64,000 nt of DNA from Rhodoferax sp. (GCF_013297935.1 NZ_JAAFIX010000001.1:310001-374000); one strand, 5' to 3'. Positions 44,141 through 54,102 are shown, counted from the first letter of the stretch. Program-made: numbers and translations. The notes: generated by a model from the sequence alone, not told the origin.

Positions 44141-46045
44141 ATGCCACACCGCACATCGCCCTCCATGCCCTGTACCGCGCCGCTGGCCCTGCCCACGGCA
44201 TCCTCCACGCCGCCTGCCACCAGGCAGCGGTGGGCTGGCGGCGTTGTGGCCATCTCGCTCAGCCTGCTGTCGGCGTGCAGCACCGTGCCGGGCACCTTGA
44301 ACTACATCGCCCCACCGGCGCAGCCTGAAGCCGCGACCGGCAACACCGCCAAACCCGGCTGGGCCACCCGCCGCTACGCGGTGGCGGCAGCCAACCCCTT
44401 GGCCACCGACGCAGGGCGGCAGGTGTTGGCTGCAGGCGGCAGCGCCATAGACGCGGCCATTGCCGTGCAAATGGTGCTCGCTCTGGTGGAGCCCCAGAGC
44501 AGCGGCATCGGGGGCGGCGCATTTTTGCTGCACTTTGACGGCAAGGTGACGCAGGCTTTTGACGGGCGCGAAACAGCCCCAGCGGGTGCCACACCGGGCC
44601 TGTTTCTGGATGCCAGCGGCCAGCCCCTGAAGTTTGCCGATGCGGTGGTCGGCGGCCGCTCGGTGGGCGCGCCCGGTGCGGTCGCGATGTTGGCGCAGGC
44701 CCATGCCCGCCACGGCAAAATGCCCTGGGCGCAGCTGTTCCAGCCCGCCATTAGCCTGGCCACCCAGGGCTTTGCCATCAGCCCCCGCATGGCCGCACTG
44801 CTGGCCGCAGACCCCCACCTAAAGAAAGACCCGGTAGCCGCCGCCTATTTTTACGACAGCACCGGCAAGCCCTGGCCGGCCGGCCACCTGCTGCGCAACC
44901 CGGAGCTAGCCGCGGTGTTGCAAGGCATTGCTACGCGTGGCCCCTCGGGCCTGTTGCAAGGCGAGGTGGGTGAGGCCATTGCCCGTAAAGTGCAAAACCA
45001 CCCCACCAACCCGGGCAGCCTGAGCACCCGCGACCTGGCCACCTATCGCCCGCTGGTGCGCGAACCGCTGTGCTTTGACTACGACGCGGCAGCGCGCCCG
45101 GTGCGCATTTGCGGCATGCCGCCGCCAAGCTCGGGGGCGATTGCCATAGGCCAGATTTTGCGCATGCTGGACAGCACACCTGCCAGCACCCTGCCACTGG
45201 CCCAAGGCTTGCCCACCGCTGACTGGCTGCACCTCTACACCGAGGCCTCACGCCTTGCGTTTGCAGACCGGGGCCAGTACCTCGGCGACCCGGCTTTTGT
45301 GCAAGCGCCTGCCGGCAACTGGGCGAGCTTGTTGGCACCGGCCTACCTGCGCAGCCGCGCCGCGCAAATCGACAGCAGCCCCACCGGCAAGAGCATACAA
45401 ATGGCCCTGCCCGGCCAACCCGGCGGCACCCCCTTGAGCTACGCTCCCATGCCCGACCAGACCGAATACGGCACCTCCCATATCTCGGTGGTAGATGCCT
45501 ATGGCAACGCCGTGGCCATTACTACCACTATTGAAGACGCCTGGGGCTCGCGCCAGATGGTGAACCGGGGCGTGGGCCTGGCCGGTGGCTTTTTGCTCAA
45601 CAACCAGCTCACCGACTTCAGCTTCAGCCCCACCGGGGGCGACGGACGCCCGGTGGCCAACCGCGTCGAGCCGGGCAAGCGGCCGCGCTCCAGCATGTCG
45701 CCCACCCTGGTGTTTGACAAAGCCACCGGTGAATTGCTCATCAGTGGCGGCAGCCCCGGTGGGGCTTTGATCATTCATTTCACGGCCAAAACCTTGTACG
45801 GCATGCTGCACTGGGGCCTGAATGCCCAGCAGGCCATTGACTTGCCCAACTTCGGCTCGCTGAATGGCCCCACCCTGCTGGAGGCCAACCGCTTCAGCCC
45901 TGCCACCGTGCAGGCCCTCAAGAACCGCAGCCACACCGTGCTGGAGGTGCCTATGGCCAGTGGGTTGCAAGCCATAGAGCGCACCCCCACAGGATTTTTC
46001 GGCGGGGCGGACCCCCGGCGTGAAGGCATCGTGCTCGGCGACTGA
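44141..46045 (+). CDS. ggt: Gamma-glutamyltransferase
   Basis: This 634-residue secreted precursor cleaves gamma-glutamyl bonds of glutathione. The N-terminus has a signal with a lipobox-like LLSACSTVP, suggesting a periplasmic lipoprotein. The large subunit has RYAVAAANPLATDAGRQVLAAGGSAIDAAIA and the substrate-binding FDGRETAPA. The autoprocessing site and nucleophilic Thr are in TEYGTSHISVVDAYGNAVA (Thr about residue 448), and SPGGALIIHF follows. It begins 38 bp after the AhpD-like gene, so a shared glutathione/peroxide role is possible. Confidence 0.93.
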   Translation: MPHRTSPSMPCTAPLALPTASSTPPATRQRWAGGVVAISLSLLSACSTVPGTLNYIAPPAQPEAATGNTAKPGWATRRYAVAAANPLATDAGRQVLAAGGSAIDAAIAVQMVLALVEPQSSGIGGGAFLLHFDGKVTQAFDGRETAPAGATPGLFLDASGQPLKFADAVVGGRSVGAPGAVAMLAQAHARHGKMPWAQLFQPAISLATQGFAISPRMAALLAADPHLKKDPVAAAYFYDSTGKPWPAGHLLRNPELAAVLQGIATRGPSGLLQGEVGEAIARKVQNHPTNPGSLSTRDLATYRPLVREPLCFDYDAAARPVRICGMPPPSSGAIAIGQILRMLDSTPASTLPLAQGLPTADWLHLYTEASRLAFADRGQYLGDPAFVQAPAGNWASLLAPAYLRSRAAQIDSSPTGKSIQMALPGQPGGTPLSYAPMPDQTEYGTSHISVVDAYGNAVAITTTIEDAWGSRQMVNRGVGLAGGFLLNNQLTDFSFSPTGGDGRPVANRVEPGKRPRSSMSPTLVFDKATGELLISGGSPGGALIIHFTAKTLYGMLHWGLNAQQAIDLPNFGSLNGPTLLEANRFSPATVQALKNRSHTVLEVPMASGLQAIERTPTGFFGGADPRREGIVLGD

Positions 46046-46059
46046 GCGCCTATTTAGGC

Positions 46060-46118
46060 ATCAAATCGGTCTCTAGCCCATACAAAACATACGCATATAG
46101 CTATATTTTTGATACCAA
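46060..46118 (+). repeat. Interspersed element between ggt and dnaG
   Basis: ATCAAATCGGTCTCTAGCCC, ACGCATATAGCTATATTTTT and GATACCA follow in the standard order. It lies just upstream of the dnaG promoter region. Confidence 0.55.
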
Positions 46119-46182
46119 TGTAGCGCTCGCAACACTTCTCGCCTGCCCCTGAGCCCGGCGCGGGCTGCCTACAATCGCCCCC

Positions 46183-48210
46183 ATGGCCATCCCGCAAAGC
46201 TTCATCCAGGAACTCATCGCCCGTACCGATGTGGTGGAGATCGTGGGCCGCTATGTGCAGCTCAAAAAGGGCGGCGCTAACTTCATGGGCCTGTGTCCGT
46301 TTCACGGGGAAAAGTCGCCCTCGTTCTCGGTGAGCCCTGCCAAACAGTTCTACCACTGCTTCGGCTGCGGCAAAAACGGCAATGCCATCAGCTTTTTAAT
46401 GGACCATGCCGGCATGACCTTCATCGAAGCGGTGAAAGACCTGGCCGGTCAATACGGCATGGTCATCCCCGAGGAAGAAGGCAGCCCCCAGGACAAGGCC
46501 CGCGCCCAAGCGCAGCGGGAAAAACAGAACACCCTGACCAGCGTGCTGGAAAAAGCCGGCGAGGCCTACAAACGCGGCTTGAAAGAGTCGCCCCGCGCCA
46601 TCGACTACCTCAAAGGCCGTGGCCTCTCTGGCGAAATCGCCAAGCAATTCGGACTTGGTTACGCGCTCGAAGGTTGGCGCAGCCTGGCTAGCATCTTCCC
46701 GCAGTACGACGACCCCTTGCTGGTCGAGAGCGGCCTGGTCATCCTGCACGAGGCCGAAAACGGTGGCGAAGAGAAGCGCTACGACCGCTTCCGCGACCGG
46801 GTGATGTTCCCCATCCGCAATATCAAAGGCGAGTGCATCGGCTTTGGCGGCCGCGTGCTGGGCGACGAAAAGCCCAAGTACCTCAACTCCCCCGAAACTC
46901 CGGTGTTCAGCAAAGGCCGGGAGCTCTACGGCCTGTTCGAGGCCCGCAGCTCCCTGCGCGAGCATGGCTATGCGCTGGTCACCGAGGGCTATATGGACGT
47001 GGTGGCACTGGCCCAACTGGGTTTCCCCAACGCCGTGGCAACCCTGGGCACCGCCTGCACCAACGACCACGTGCAAAAGCTATTCCGCTTTACCGATGCG
47101 GTGGTCTTCAGCTTTGATGGCGACGGTGCCGGCCGCCGCGCCGCCCGCAAAGCGCTGGACGGCGCCCTGCCCTTTGCCACCGATGTGCGCAGCATCAAGT
47201 TTTTGTTCCTGCCCGCTGAGCACGACCCGGACAGCTTTATCCGCGCCTACGGCAAAGACGCCTTTGCCGACTACGTGAGCAAGGCCACGCCACTCAGCCG
47301 CTTTTTGATTGAAGCGGCCCAAGACGGCTGCGACCTCAGCACCGCCGAGGGCCGTGCCCGCATGTCCAGCCAGGCCAAGCCCTTGTGGAGCCAGCTGCCC
47401 GACGGTGCGCTCAAATTGCAGCTCTTGGGTGAAATAGCCCAGCTCGTGCAGCTCCCCTCCGCCGAGCTCGGCAGCCTGTGGTCAGGCAGCAGCGCCAAAC
47501 CTGCCGGCGAAGCGCCACGCCGCAAGCGCGAGGCCGCCCCCGCCGCGGCCAGTGGCTTCGAGGACGGCATGGGGGACGCTCCATTCTTTGACGACGAGGA
47601 GCCTGCCGGGTTTTCGGAACCCTGGGTACCGCAAGAAGAACGGAAAAAGAAAACCGAGTGGAAGAAAGAAGGCTGGACACCCCGTGCCAAAGGCGATGGC
47701 AAGTGGGAGGGCAAATGGCAAGGTAAAAACAGCAAATTCGGCAACCGCGAGCCCCGCCCCAGCGGGCCGCTGGCCAAACTCGACAGCCGCCCCGACCTGG
47801 CCGCGCGCATTTTGCTCAACCACAGCGAGCTCTGGGACATTCTCTCCAGCGAGGACCACGGTCTTTTGTGCCAATTGCCGCCCCCCCATGGCGAGCTGTT
47901 CACCTGGCTGGAGAGCCAGCTCCATGAGCACGGCCCGGTCTCGCGCGGCACCCTGAAAGAAGAAATTGTGGGCCACCCCGCAGAGGACCTGGTGCAGCGG
48001 CTGACCTCGGCCCCGGTGCTCGCGAGTGAGCCGCTGAGTGAGTCCGGCCCCGAATTGCGTGACTTGCTCAACCGGATGCTGCTCGACCAGATCGACGCCC
48101 GCATGCGCGCCCTGGCCACCGACCCCGCCAACCTGCCGGAACTCCGGGTCCTGATGGACCGCAAAAAAGAGCTCAGCAAATTGCTGCAGGCCAGTTCGGT
48201 TGACTCCTGA
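46183..48210 (+). CDS. dnaG: DNA primase
   Basis: This 675-residue enzyme makes primers at the replication fork. Zinc ribbon: CPFHGEKSPSFSVSPAKQFYHCFGCG. RNA-polymerase basic motif: RFRDRVMFPIRN. Toprim: LVTEGYMDVVALAQLGFPNAVATLGTA and FSFDGDGAGRRAARKAL. The C-terminal helicase-binding domain starts around residue 527. It is longer than E. coli DnaG because of a Lys/Trp/Glu-rich low-complexity linker (about residues 443-527) before the helicase-interaction domain. rpoD follows about 1 kb downstream but rpsU is not adjacent. Confidence 0.96.
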   Translation: MAIPQSFIQELIARTDVVEIVGRYVQLKKGGANFMGLCPFHGEKSPSFSVSPAKQFYHCFGCGKNGNAISFLMDHAGMTFIEAVKDLAGQYGMVIPEEEGSPQDKARAQAQREKQNTLTSVLEKAGEAYKRGLKESPRAIDYLKGRGLSGEIAKQFGLGYALEGWRSLASIFPQYDDPLLVESGLVILHEAENGGEEKRYDRFRDRVMFPIRNIKGECIGFGGRVLGDEKPKYLNSPETPVFSKGRELYGLFEARSSLREHGYALVTEGYMDVVALAQLGFPNAVATLGTACTNDHVQKLFRFTDAVVFSFDGDGAGRRAARKALDGALPFATDVRSIKFLFLPAEHDPDSFIRAYGKDAFADYVSKATPLSRFLIEAAQDGCDLSTAEGRARMSSQAKPLWSQLPDGALKLQLLGEIAQLVQLPSAELGSLWSGSSAKPAGEAPRRKREAAPAAASGFEDGMGDAPFFDDEEPAGFSEPWVPQEERKKKTEWKKEGWTPRAKGDGKWEGKWQGKNSKFGNREPRPSGPLAKLDSRPDLAARILLNHSELWDILSSEDHGLLCQLPPPHGELFTWLESQLHEHGPVSRGTLKEEIVGHPAEDLVQRLTSAPVLASEPLSESGPELRDLLNRMLLDQIDARMRALATDPANLPELRVLMDRKKELSKLLQASSVDS

Positions 48211-48234
48211 ACCTGCCACTCCATGCCGGTGGTG

Positions 48235-49035
48235 CTATTTCGCAGCCTTCATCAAATAGCGTTGGCGTAGCTGTTGGTAGCGGCCGTCGGCCTTGACCTT
48301 GGCAAGCGCCTGATCGAGCCGCTTGATGGTGTCCGGGTCGGTGCCCGGGTTCACGCCATACCAGTAGGCCGAGGACTCATCCAGCACCCAGACCGGTACC
48401 AGCAATGCGGGGTCCATGCCCAGGCTTTTGGCATGGTAGGCCGCCGCCCAATCCAAGGCCACCAGCAAATCAAAGCGCTTGGCCAAGAATTTGCGCATAT
48501 TGGTTTCATCATTGACCCCGAGCTCTAAGCCGCCCCCTGAAGGCTCATTGACAGACACCGCCGTGAATCCGGACTTTTCAAGCATTTTGGTAGCCGCCGA
48601 CTCCAAGGTGGAGCCGATCCGGTAGGGCCTTGCGTCCTCCAGACTTTTGATCACAATGTCGGGCCGGTCAGCCCAGCGGTACAGCAACACCCGGCGGGGG
48701 CTGATAGGCCCAATCCAGCGGAACAGGGCCTCGCGTTCGGGCGTGCGTACCATGGAGTACACCAGGGTATCGGGCTGGCGCAAGGCCTGGCCATAGGCCC
48801 GGGCCCAAGGCAGGACTAGCTTGCGAAGGGGGACGCCCGCCTCCGCGGCCACAAGATCCAGCAGTTCGGAGGCGAAGCCGGTCACGCGCCCCTCCAGCTC
48901 CATATTGAGGGGCGGGAGCTGCTCGGTCAGTGCCGTCAGCTCGGGCGGGGGTGCGGCAACGGCGGGTGACCCCGCCAGCAAGGCAGCACCACAGACCGCA
49001 AGGGCTGCCCAGGTTTTCTTGAGGGTAAAGATCAT
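48235..49035 (-). CDS. Periplasmic amino-acid-type binding protein (SBP_bac_3)
   Basis: This 266-residue exported protein has a signal peptide to about residue 27 (WAALAVCGAALLAGSPAVAA). The fold is that of bacterial solute-binding family 3 (MELEGRVTGFASELLDLVAAEAGVPL, TLVYSMVRTPEREALFRWIGPI, RPYRIGSTLESAATKMLEKSG). There are no permease genes beside it. Such single proteins often feed sensor kinases or unlinked ABC systems. It is inserted between dnaG and rpoD, which are usually close together, and is convergent to dnaG. Confidence 0.82.
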   Translation of the reverse strand: MIFTLKKTWAALAVCGAALLAGSPAVAAPPPELTALTEQLPPLNMELEGRVTGFASELLDLVAAEAGVPLRKLVLPWARAYGQALRQPDTLVYSMVRTPEREALFRWIGPISPRRVLLYRWADRPDIVIKSLEDARPYRIGSTLESAATKMLEKSGFTAVSVNEPSGGGLELGVNDETNMRKFLAKRFDLLVALDWAAAYHAKSLGMDPALLVPVWVLDESSAYWYGVNPGTDPDTIKRLDQALAKVKADGRYQQLRQRYLMKAAK

Positions 49036-49298
49036 CCAACGACTCTTGATTTTTTGAATAAGAACTATAATGACAGATTAGTTCGGCAAGAGCGACAGCA
49101 GCACCTCCGGGTCAGGCCACCGTGAAAGTTCATCACAACAGGCCACCTTACCGCAAGGACTGCATTCCAAATGATCGCCCTCCCATCTTGCCAATGGGGA
49201 ATCTGATTCCCTGCCTTGCCACTACATCGCGTGTTTGCGCAGCGTAGCCGGCACCTGTTCTGTTGTTTGTTAGTTTTTTGTTGACCCGAGGTTTCTGC

Positions 49299-51608
49299 AT
49301 GCCCGCTTCAAAATCCGCCAAGCCTGTTCAGCCTGCCAGCAAGGCCGCCGCCACACCCGAAAAGAAAGCCTCCTCAGTGTCCGTACCCAAATCCAAAGCC
49401 GCCCAGTTAAAAGAAGCCGCAGACGCGCTCCTCGCAGCCGCCGAAGCCCCTGCCAAGAAAAAGGCCGGTCGCCCGGCCAAAGCAGCGGCTGATGAAGCCT
49501 CGGCTCCCGCCAAAGCCGCCACCGGCGCCAAGCGCGGACGCAAACCCAAGGCGGCCGCGGAATCCAGCGGCGACGACATGGACATGTCGGACATTGAAGC
49601 AGACTTGGTCGGCGAACCCGAAGCCGCAGCAACCACCACCCCCACCGGTGAAAAGGTCAAGCCCCTGCGCATGAAGATCAGCAAGGCGAAAGAACGCGCC
49701 TTGATGAAGGAATTCGGCCTGGACGAAACCGTGTTGTCCGAAGAAGACATGGCCAAGCGCCGCGCGCGCCTCAAGGCCCTGATCACCCTGGGCAAGACCC
49801 GCGGCTACCTGACCCACGGCGAAATTTCCGACCACTTGCCCGACAAGCTAGTCGATGCGGAAACCCTCGAAGTCGTGATCTCCATGTTGAACGACATGGG
49901 CGTAGCGGTTTACGAGCAAACCCCTGACGCAGAAACCCTGCTGCTGAACAACAACGTGTCCACTGCGGCCACGGTGGAAGAAGCGGAAGAAGAAGCCGAA
50001 GCTGCCTTGTCCACCGTGGACAGCGAGTTCGGCCGCACCACCGACCCCGTGCGCATGTACATGCGTGAAATGGGTACGGTCGAGTTGCTGACCCGCGAAG
50101 GCGAAATTGAAATCGCCAAGCGCATCGAAGGCGGCTTGATGGACATGATGGAGGCGATCTCCGCATCGCCCGCCACCATCGCCGAAATCCTGCGCTTGGG
50201 TGAAGACATCCGCGAAGGCAAAGTGGTCATCACCACCATCGTGGACGGCTTCTCCAACCCCAATGAGGCCGACGACTATGTGGCCGAAGAAGACTTCGAC
50301 GAGTTCGACGAAGCCGACGACGACGACGGCAAGGGCGGCTCCAAAGCGCTGACTAAAAAGCTTGAAGAGCTGAAGAAGCAAGCCCTGGAGCGCTTCGACA
50401 AGATGCGCGAGCTGTTTGAAAAAGTGCACAAGGTGTACGACAAGGAAGGCTATGGCACGCCTGCCTACGTGAAAGCACAAAAGGCACTCAGCGAAGAGCT
50501 GATGACCATCCGCTTCACCGCCAAGGCGATTGAAAAGCTGTGCGACATGGTGCGCGCGCAGGTGGACGATGTGCGCAAGAAAGAGCGCGAGCTGCGCCGC
50601 ATCATTGTGGACAAGTGCGGCTACCCGCAAGAGCAGTTCATTGCGGACTTCAGCGGTCGCGACAAGGCGGGCAACAAGGTTGCCTCCAACCTACTGAACC
50701 TCAAGTGGATCGAAAAGCAGGCAACTTCCGGCAAGTCCTGGGCCGCCGTGATGGGCCGCAATATTCCGCCGGTGCAGGATCTGCAGCAAAAGCTGATCGA
50801 CTTGCAATCGCAAGTGGTCGTGCCTTTGGAGCAGCTCAAAGACATCAACAAGCGCATGAATGCCGGCGAGTACGCGTCCCGCGCCGCCAAGAAGGAAATG
50901 ATCGAGGCCAACTTGCGCCTGGTGATCTCCATTGCCAAGAAGTACACCAACCGCGGCTTGCAGTTCCTGGACTTGATCCAGGAAGGCAACATCGGCTTGA
51001 TGAAGGCCGTGGACAAGTTCGAATACCGCCGTGGCTACAAGTTCTCGACCTACGCCACCTGGTGGATCCGTCAGGCCATTACCCGCTCCATTGCAGACCA
51101 GGCCCGCACCATCCGTATTCCGGTGCACATGATCGAAACCATCAACAAGATGAACCGCATCAGCCGCCAGCACTTGCAAGAGTTCGGTTTTGAGCCTGAT
51201 GCCTCGGTCCTGGCTGAGAAGATGGAAATCCCGGAAGACAAGATCCGCAAGATCATGAAGATCGCCAAAGAGCCCATCTCCATGGAAACCCCGATCGGCG
51301 ACGACGACGACAGCCACTTGGGCGACTTCATCGAAGACGGCGCCAACACCGCCCCGATGGAAGCGGCCATGCAAGCCGGCCTGCGCGATGTGGTGAAAGA
51401 CATCCTCGACAGCTTGACTCCGCGCGAGGCCAAAGTGCTGCGCATGCGTTTCGGCATCGAAATGACCTCCGACCACACCCTGGAAGAAGTGGGCAAGCAG
51501 TTTGATGTGACACGCGAGCGCATCCGTCAGATCGAAGCCAAAGCCTTGCGCAAGCTCAAGCACCCTAGCCGCTCCGACAAGCTGCGCAGCTTCACAGACA
51601 CCCTGTAA
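49299..51608 (+). CDS. rpoD: RNA polymerase primary sigma factor (sigma-70)
   Basis: This 769-residue protein has an N-terminal about 125 residues rich in Lys/Ala/Pro (typical of Burkholderiales RpoD). Region 1.1 ([22 protein letters not shown]), an acidic non-conserved insert, and regions 2.1-2.4 ([60 protein letters not shown] in pieces) follow. Region 3 and region 4.2 ([32 protein letters not shown]) complete it. The ATG at 49299 is preceded by ACCCGAGGTTT. A longer frame to 49263 adds 12 hydrophobic residues and is unlikely. Confidence 0.96.
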   Translation: MPASKSAKPVQPASKAAATPEKKASSVSVPKSKAAQLKEAADALLAAAEAPAKKKAGRPAKAAADEASAPAKAATGAKRGRKPKAAAESSGDDMDMSDIEADLVGEPEAAATTTPTGEKVKPLRMKISKAKERALMKEFGLDETVLSEEDMAKRRARLKALITLGKTRGYLTHGEISDHLPDKLVDAETLEVVISMLNDMGVAVYEQTPDAETLLLNNNVSTAATVEEAEEEAEAALSTVDSEFGRTTDPVRMYMREMGTVELLTREGEIEIAKRIEGGLMDMMEAISASPATIAEILRLGEDIREGKVVITTIVDGFSNPNEADDYVAEEDFDEFDEADDDDGKGGSKALTKKLEELKKQALERFDKMRELFEKVHKVYDKEGYGTPAYVKAQKALSEELMTIRFTAKAIEKLCDMVRAQVDDVRKKERELRRIIVDKCGYPQEQFIADFSGRDKAGNKVASNLLNLKWIEKQATSGKSWAAVMGRNIPPVQDLQQKLIDLQSQVVVPLEQLKDINKRMNAGEYASRAAKKEMIEANLRLVISIAKKYTNRGLQFLDLIQEGNIGLMKAVDKFEYRRGYKFSTYATWWIRQAITRSIADQARTIRIPVHMIETINKMNRISRQHLQEFGFEPDASVLAEKMEIPEDKIRKIMKIAKEPISMETPIGDDDDSHLGDFIEDGANTAPMEAAMQAGLRDVVKDILDSLTPREAKVLRMRFGIEMTSDHTLEEVGKQFDVTRERIRQIEAKALRKLKHPSRSDKLRSFTDTL

Positions 51609-51632
51609 AGCCCGCCGGCTTCATTTCAAGCC

Positions 51633-51690
51633 ATTTAGCGCCCCAGCCCACATGCAATGTGCGCGGGGCGCTATTTTTTTGATAGCAACC
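51633..51690 (+). repeat. Interspersed element serving as rpoD terminator
   Basis: AGCGCCCC (51637-51644) pairs perfectly with GGGGCGCT (51665-51672) and is followed by ATTTTTTT, so this copy forms a terminator hairpin. AGCCCAC, TGTGCGC and GATAGCAA are the element's shared blocks. Confidence 0.6.
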
Positions 51691-51730
51691 AACACCACAC
51701 CCCGATCTGCAAGATCGCCCTGTCCTTCGT

Positions 51731-52573
51731 ATGGCTCACGATACTCCCTACCAACTCGCCGGCGTCATGGGCTGGCCCGTCGCGCACTCGCGCTCTCCGG
51801 TCATCCACAACCATTGGATTGAGGAACACAAGCTGCGCGGCGCCTATGTCCTGTTGCCCGTGGAACCCTCCCGACTGGAACAAGCACTGCGTGCGTTGCC
51901 GGTTCTGGGAATCGCTGGCTGCAACCTGACCATTCCCCACAAAATCGACGCCATGACCATCGTCGACCATGTGGATGCGTTGGGCGCACGGATTGGGGCA
52001 GTCAACACCATTGTGGTGAACGCGGACGGCTCTTTGAGCGGCCGCAACACCGATGCCTATGGCTTCATCCAAAGCCTGTATGAAGCGCGCAGCCCGTGGA
52101 CCCCCGATAGCGGACCGGCCTGTGTGATCGGGGCAGGAGGTGCCGCGCGCGCTGTCGTAGTGGGTCTGCTGGATGAAGGTGTGCCCGAAATCCGGCTGAC
52201 CAACCGGAGTGAAGCTAAGGCGCACGACATGGCGCAAGAGTTTGGCCCTAGAGTCAAAGCCGTCGCCTGGTCTGAGCGCCATGCAGCACTGGAAGGTGCC
52301 GCATTACTTGTAAACACCACCAACCAAGGCATGCATGGTCAGCCCGCGCTGGACCTGCGCTTGGACGCACTGCCAATCACTGCACTGGTGTCCGATATTG
52401 TTTACGTCCCGATGCAAACACCTCTGTTGGCTGCAGCCGCCGCCCGCGGCAATCAAACAGTCAATGGGCTGGGGATGCTGCTGCACCAGGCGCGCCCTGC
52501 CTTTGAGGCTTGGTTCGGAGTCCTCCCGTCTGTGGGTCCCGAGCTACTGACCAAGATTCACGCGACGTTCTAA
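51731..52573 (+). CDS. aroE: Shikimate dehydrogenase
   Basis: This 280-residue NADPH enzyme reduces 3-dehydroshikimate. The substrate site is YQLAGVMGWPVAHSRSPVIHNHW with SRS, the catalytic Lys/Asp regions are CNLTIPHKIDAM and NTDAYGFIQSL, and the NADP loop is CVIGAGGAARAVVVGLL. The C-terminal part has NGLGMLLHQARPAFEAWFGV. It is preceded by the element-derived terminator of rpoD. Confidence 0.95.
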   Translation: MAHDTPYQLAGVMGWPVAHSRSPVIHNHWIEEHKLRGAYVLLPVEPSRLEQALRALPVLGIAGCNLTIPHKIDAMTIVDHVDALGARIGAVNTIVVNADGSLSGRNTDAYGFIQSLYEARSPWTPDSGPACVIGAGGAARAVVVGLLDEGVPEIRLTNRSEAKAHDMAQEFGPRVKAVAWSERHAALEGAALLVNTTNQGMHGQPALDLRLDALPITALVSDIVYVPMQTPLLAAAAARGNQTVNGLGMLLHQARPAFEAWFGVLPSVGPELLTKIHATF

Positions 52574-52646
52574 CGCACCCGCCCCTGGATGAGGGCCGCA
52601 CGCAGCGCGCCCTCCCCGGTCGCATGCCCTAAGGTGAAGAGCTGCG

Positions 52647-52928
52647 TCAGTTCGCGTTTTTGGCGCTGCGCTCGCCGACAAAACGGAACGCGAATGCGAT
52701 CGCCTCCTCCAGGGACAACTCAATCGCTTGGCGCTCCTGCTCCGTTAGATAAAACATCATGTCGACATCGTGGCGCACATAGCGGGCGGGTAAGCGGTTG
52801 AGGGCGACACACGCGACATCACCCAGCATGTCGTTGCTGTAGGCCGGGAAAAGCGCAGCCCGCTGCACGACTTCTTCAAAGACCAGGCGCTCGTAGTAGT
52901 TGTGAACTTGTTCGAAATTAAAGGTCAT
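52647..52928 (-). CDS. Late competence development ComFB-like protein
   Basis: This 93-residue ComFB-family protein has NYYERLVFEEVVQRAAL, CVALNRLPARYVRHDVDMMFYLTEQER. The Cys/RLPxxY/H block is family-typical and matches c-di-nucleotide-linked or zinc-binding members in other bacteria. No competence genes are close by. It is convergent to aroE. Confidence 0.8.
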   Translation of the reverse strand: MTFNFEQVHNYYERLVFEEVVQRAALFPAYSNDMLGDVACVALNRLPARYVRHDVDMMFYLTEQERQAIELSLEEAIAFAFRFVGERSAKNAN

Positions 52929-53062
52929 GACGGGGAATGCCTCCGTGTTGTCTGTGGATCAGGACTGCCGGATACCTTAGCACCGCCCGTGTGGCGTGGC
53001 AAGCACAGCGGCTTCACGGCCCGCAAGGGTCCGACGCCCTATTTACATACCTTAACAGCTAT

Positions 53063-53099
53063 GAAACTTGTAGCAGTCTGAAAACTGCGATATAGTTTC
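53063..53099. promoter_or_regulatory. Nested inverted repeats before the HxlR gene
   Basis: GAAACT-N4-GCAGT and ACTGC-N5-AGTTTC form two nested dyads about 70 bp upstream of the HxlR start, a plausible operator. The right spacer is one base longer than the left. Confidence 0.4.
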
Positions 53100-53166
53100 C
53101 GCTCCATTTCGGGAAATGCGGCCCAGCAGTCGCAATCCTATCCAGACACAGACAAAGGGCAAGGTA

Positions 53167-53478
53167 ATGAGTGCAAAAGAAACGGTCGCAGTCGGCCAAC
53201 TGTTGGAATTGCTGGAATCCCGCTACGCAATCCGCGTTTTGTGGGCCTTGCGCGACGGCCATGCCCAGACCTTCCGTTTACTCCAGGACAGCGTGGGCGG
53301 CATCACCCCCAACACCCTGAATACCCGAATCAAAGAACTCCGCGAAGCGAACCTGCTCACCCACGGCACAGACGGCTATGTCGTGACCGCAGCGGGTGCG
53401 GACTTGCTCAAGCGCCTTGGTGACCTGCAGGCTTTTGCCGTGAAGTGGTCGACCGCCCAGGCCAAAAAAGCCAAATAA
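53167..53478 (+). CDS. HxlR-type winged-helix regulator
   Basis: This 103-residue DNA-binding protein of the HxlR/MarR-like class has LLELLESRYAIRVLWALRDGHAQTFRLL, ITPNTLNTRIKELREANLLTHGTDGYVVTAAG. It lacks the usual N-terminal Cys of redox-responsive HxlR proteins. The ATG is preceded by GGGCAAGGTA. No obvious target gene adjoins it; autoregulation via the nested dyads is possible. It is followed by a strong terminator. Confidence 0.8.
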   Translation: MSAKETVAVGQLLELLESRYAIRVLWALRDGHAQTFRLLQDSVGGITPNTLNTRIKELREANLLTHGTDGYVVTAAGADLLKRLGDLQAFAVKWSTAQAKKAK

Positions 53479-53512
53479 GCGCTACCGGCTGCTCCGCAGC
53501 CGACGCCCCACC

Positions 53513-53539
53513 AGACAGGCTGTGCCTGTCTTTTTTTTT
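53513..53539 (+). terminator. Rho-independent terminator after the HxlR gene
   Basis: AGACAGGC/GCCTGTCT stem, TGT loop, run of nine T. Confidence 0.88.
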
Positions 53540-53593
53540 GGTCGGGCATAATTTAGGGTTTTTCCGGCCGCCAATGCCCCGTGCATTTGCGTG

Positions 53594-53616
53594 GCCAGCT
53601 CCTGTTTTTATAGCAA
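53594..53616 (+). repeat. Half copy of the interspersed element before the FKBP gene
   Basis: CCAGCTCCTGTTTTTATAGC matches the 3' half of the element at 25016 (CAGCTCCTGATTTCATAGC). It directly precedes the FKBP start region. Confidence 0.4.
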
Positions 53617-53628
53617 AAGGATTTGAAA

Positions 53629-53982
53629 ATGCCAACTACCGCCAGCGGACTCCAGTTTGAAGACACGATCGAAGGCAGCGGCGACGAGGCCAAAAAAGGC
53701 CAAAGCGTCACTGTGCATTACACCGGCTGGCTGTACAACGACGGCGTGCAAGGCGCCAAGTTTGACTCCAGCAAAGACCGCAACGATCCTTTCGTGTTCC
53801 ACCTTGGCGCCGGCATGGTGATCCGCGGTTGGGATGAGGGTGTGGCAGGCATGAAGGTCGGCGGGGCACGCACCTTGATCATTCCAGCCGCTTTGGGCTA
53901 TGGTTCCCGTGGCGCGGGCGGTGTCATTCCACCGAACGCAACCCTGAAGTTTGATGTAGAGCTCTTGGCTGTACGCGGCTAA
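53629..53982 (+). CDS. FKBP-type peptidyl-prolyl isomerase
   Basis: This 117-residue single-domain cytoplasmic prolyl isomerase has the FKBP core VTVHYTGWLYNDG, KFDSSKDRNDPFVFHLGAGMVIRGWDEGVAGMKVGG, and IPAALGYGSRGAGGVIPPNATLKFDVELL. All active-site aromatics of FKBP12 (Tyr, Phe, Trp, Tyr, Phe) can be located. It has no signal peptide. It is followed by the heat-shock operon. Confidence 0.93.
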   Translation: MPTTASGLQFEDTIEGSGDEAKKGQSVTVHYTGWLYNDGVQGAKFDSSKDRNDPFVFHLGAGMVIRGWDEGVAGMKVGGARTLIIPAALGYGSRGAGGVIPPNATLKFDVELLAVRG

Positions 53983-54041
53983 GAAAACCGTCGGAATTAC
54001 CCGACGCTCCGGGTGTCCCGTCGACATCCGGAAAACTCCCC

Positions 54042-54071
54042 CTTGAAACAAGGTTATGCGTCGCCATGTAT
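54042..54071 (+). promoter_or_regulatory. Sigma-32 heat-shock promoter of grpE
   Basis: CTTGAAA (54042-54048), 15-bp spacer, CCATGTAT (54064-54071): close to the CTTGAAA-N13-17-CCCCATNT consensus, 31 bp before grpE. Confidence 0.65.
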
Positions 54072-54102
54072 GGCGCAATCGCATTCAACCGGATAGAACC
54101 GT

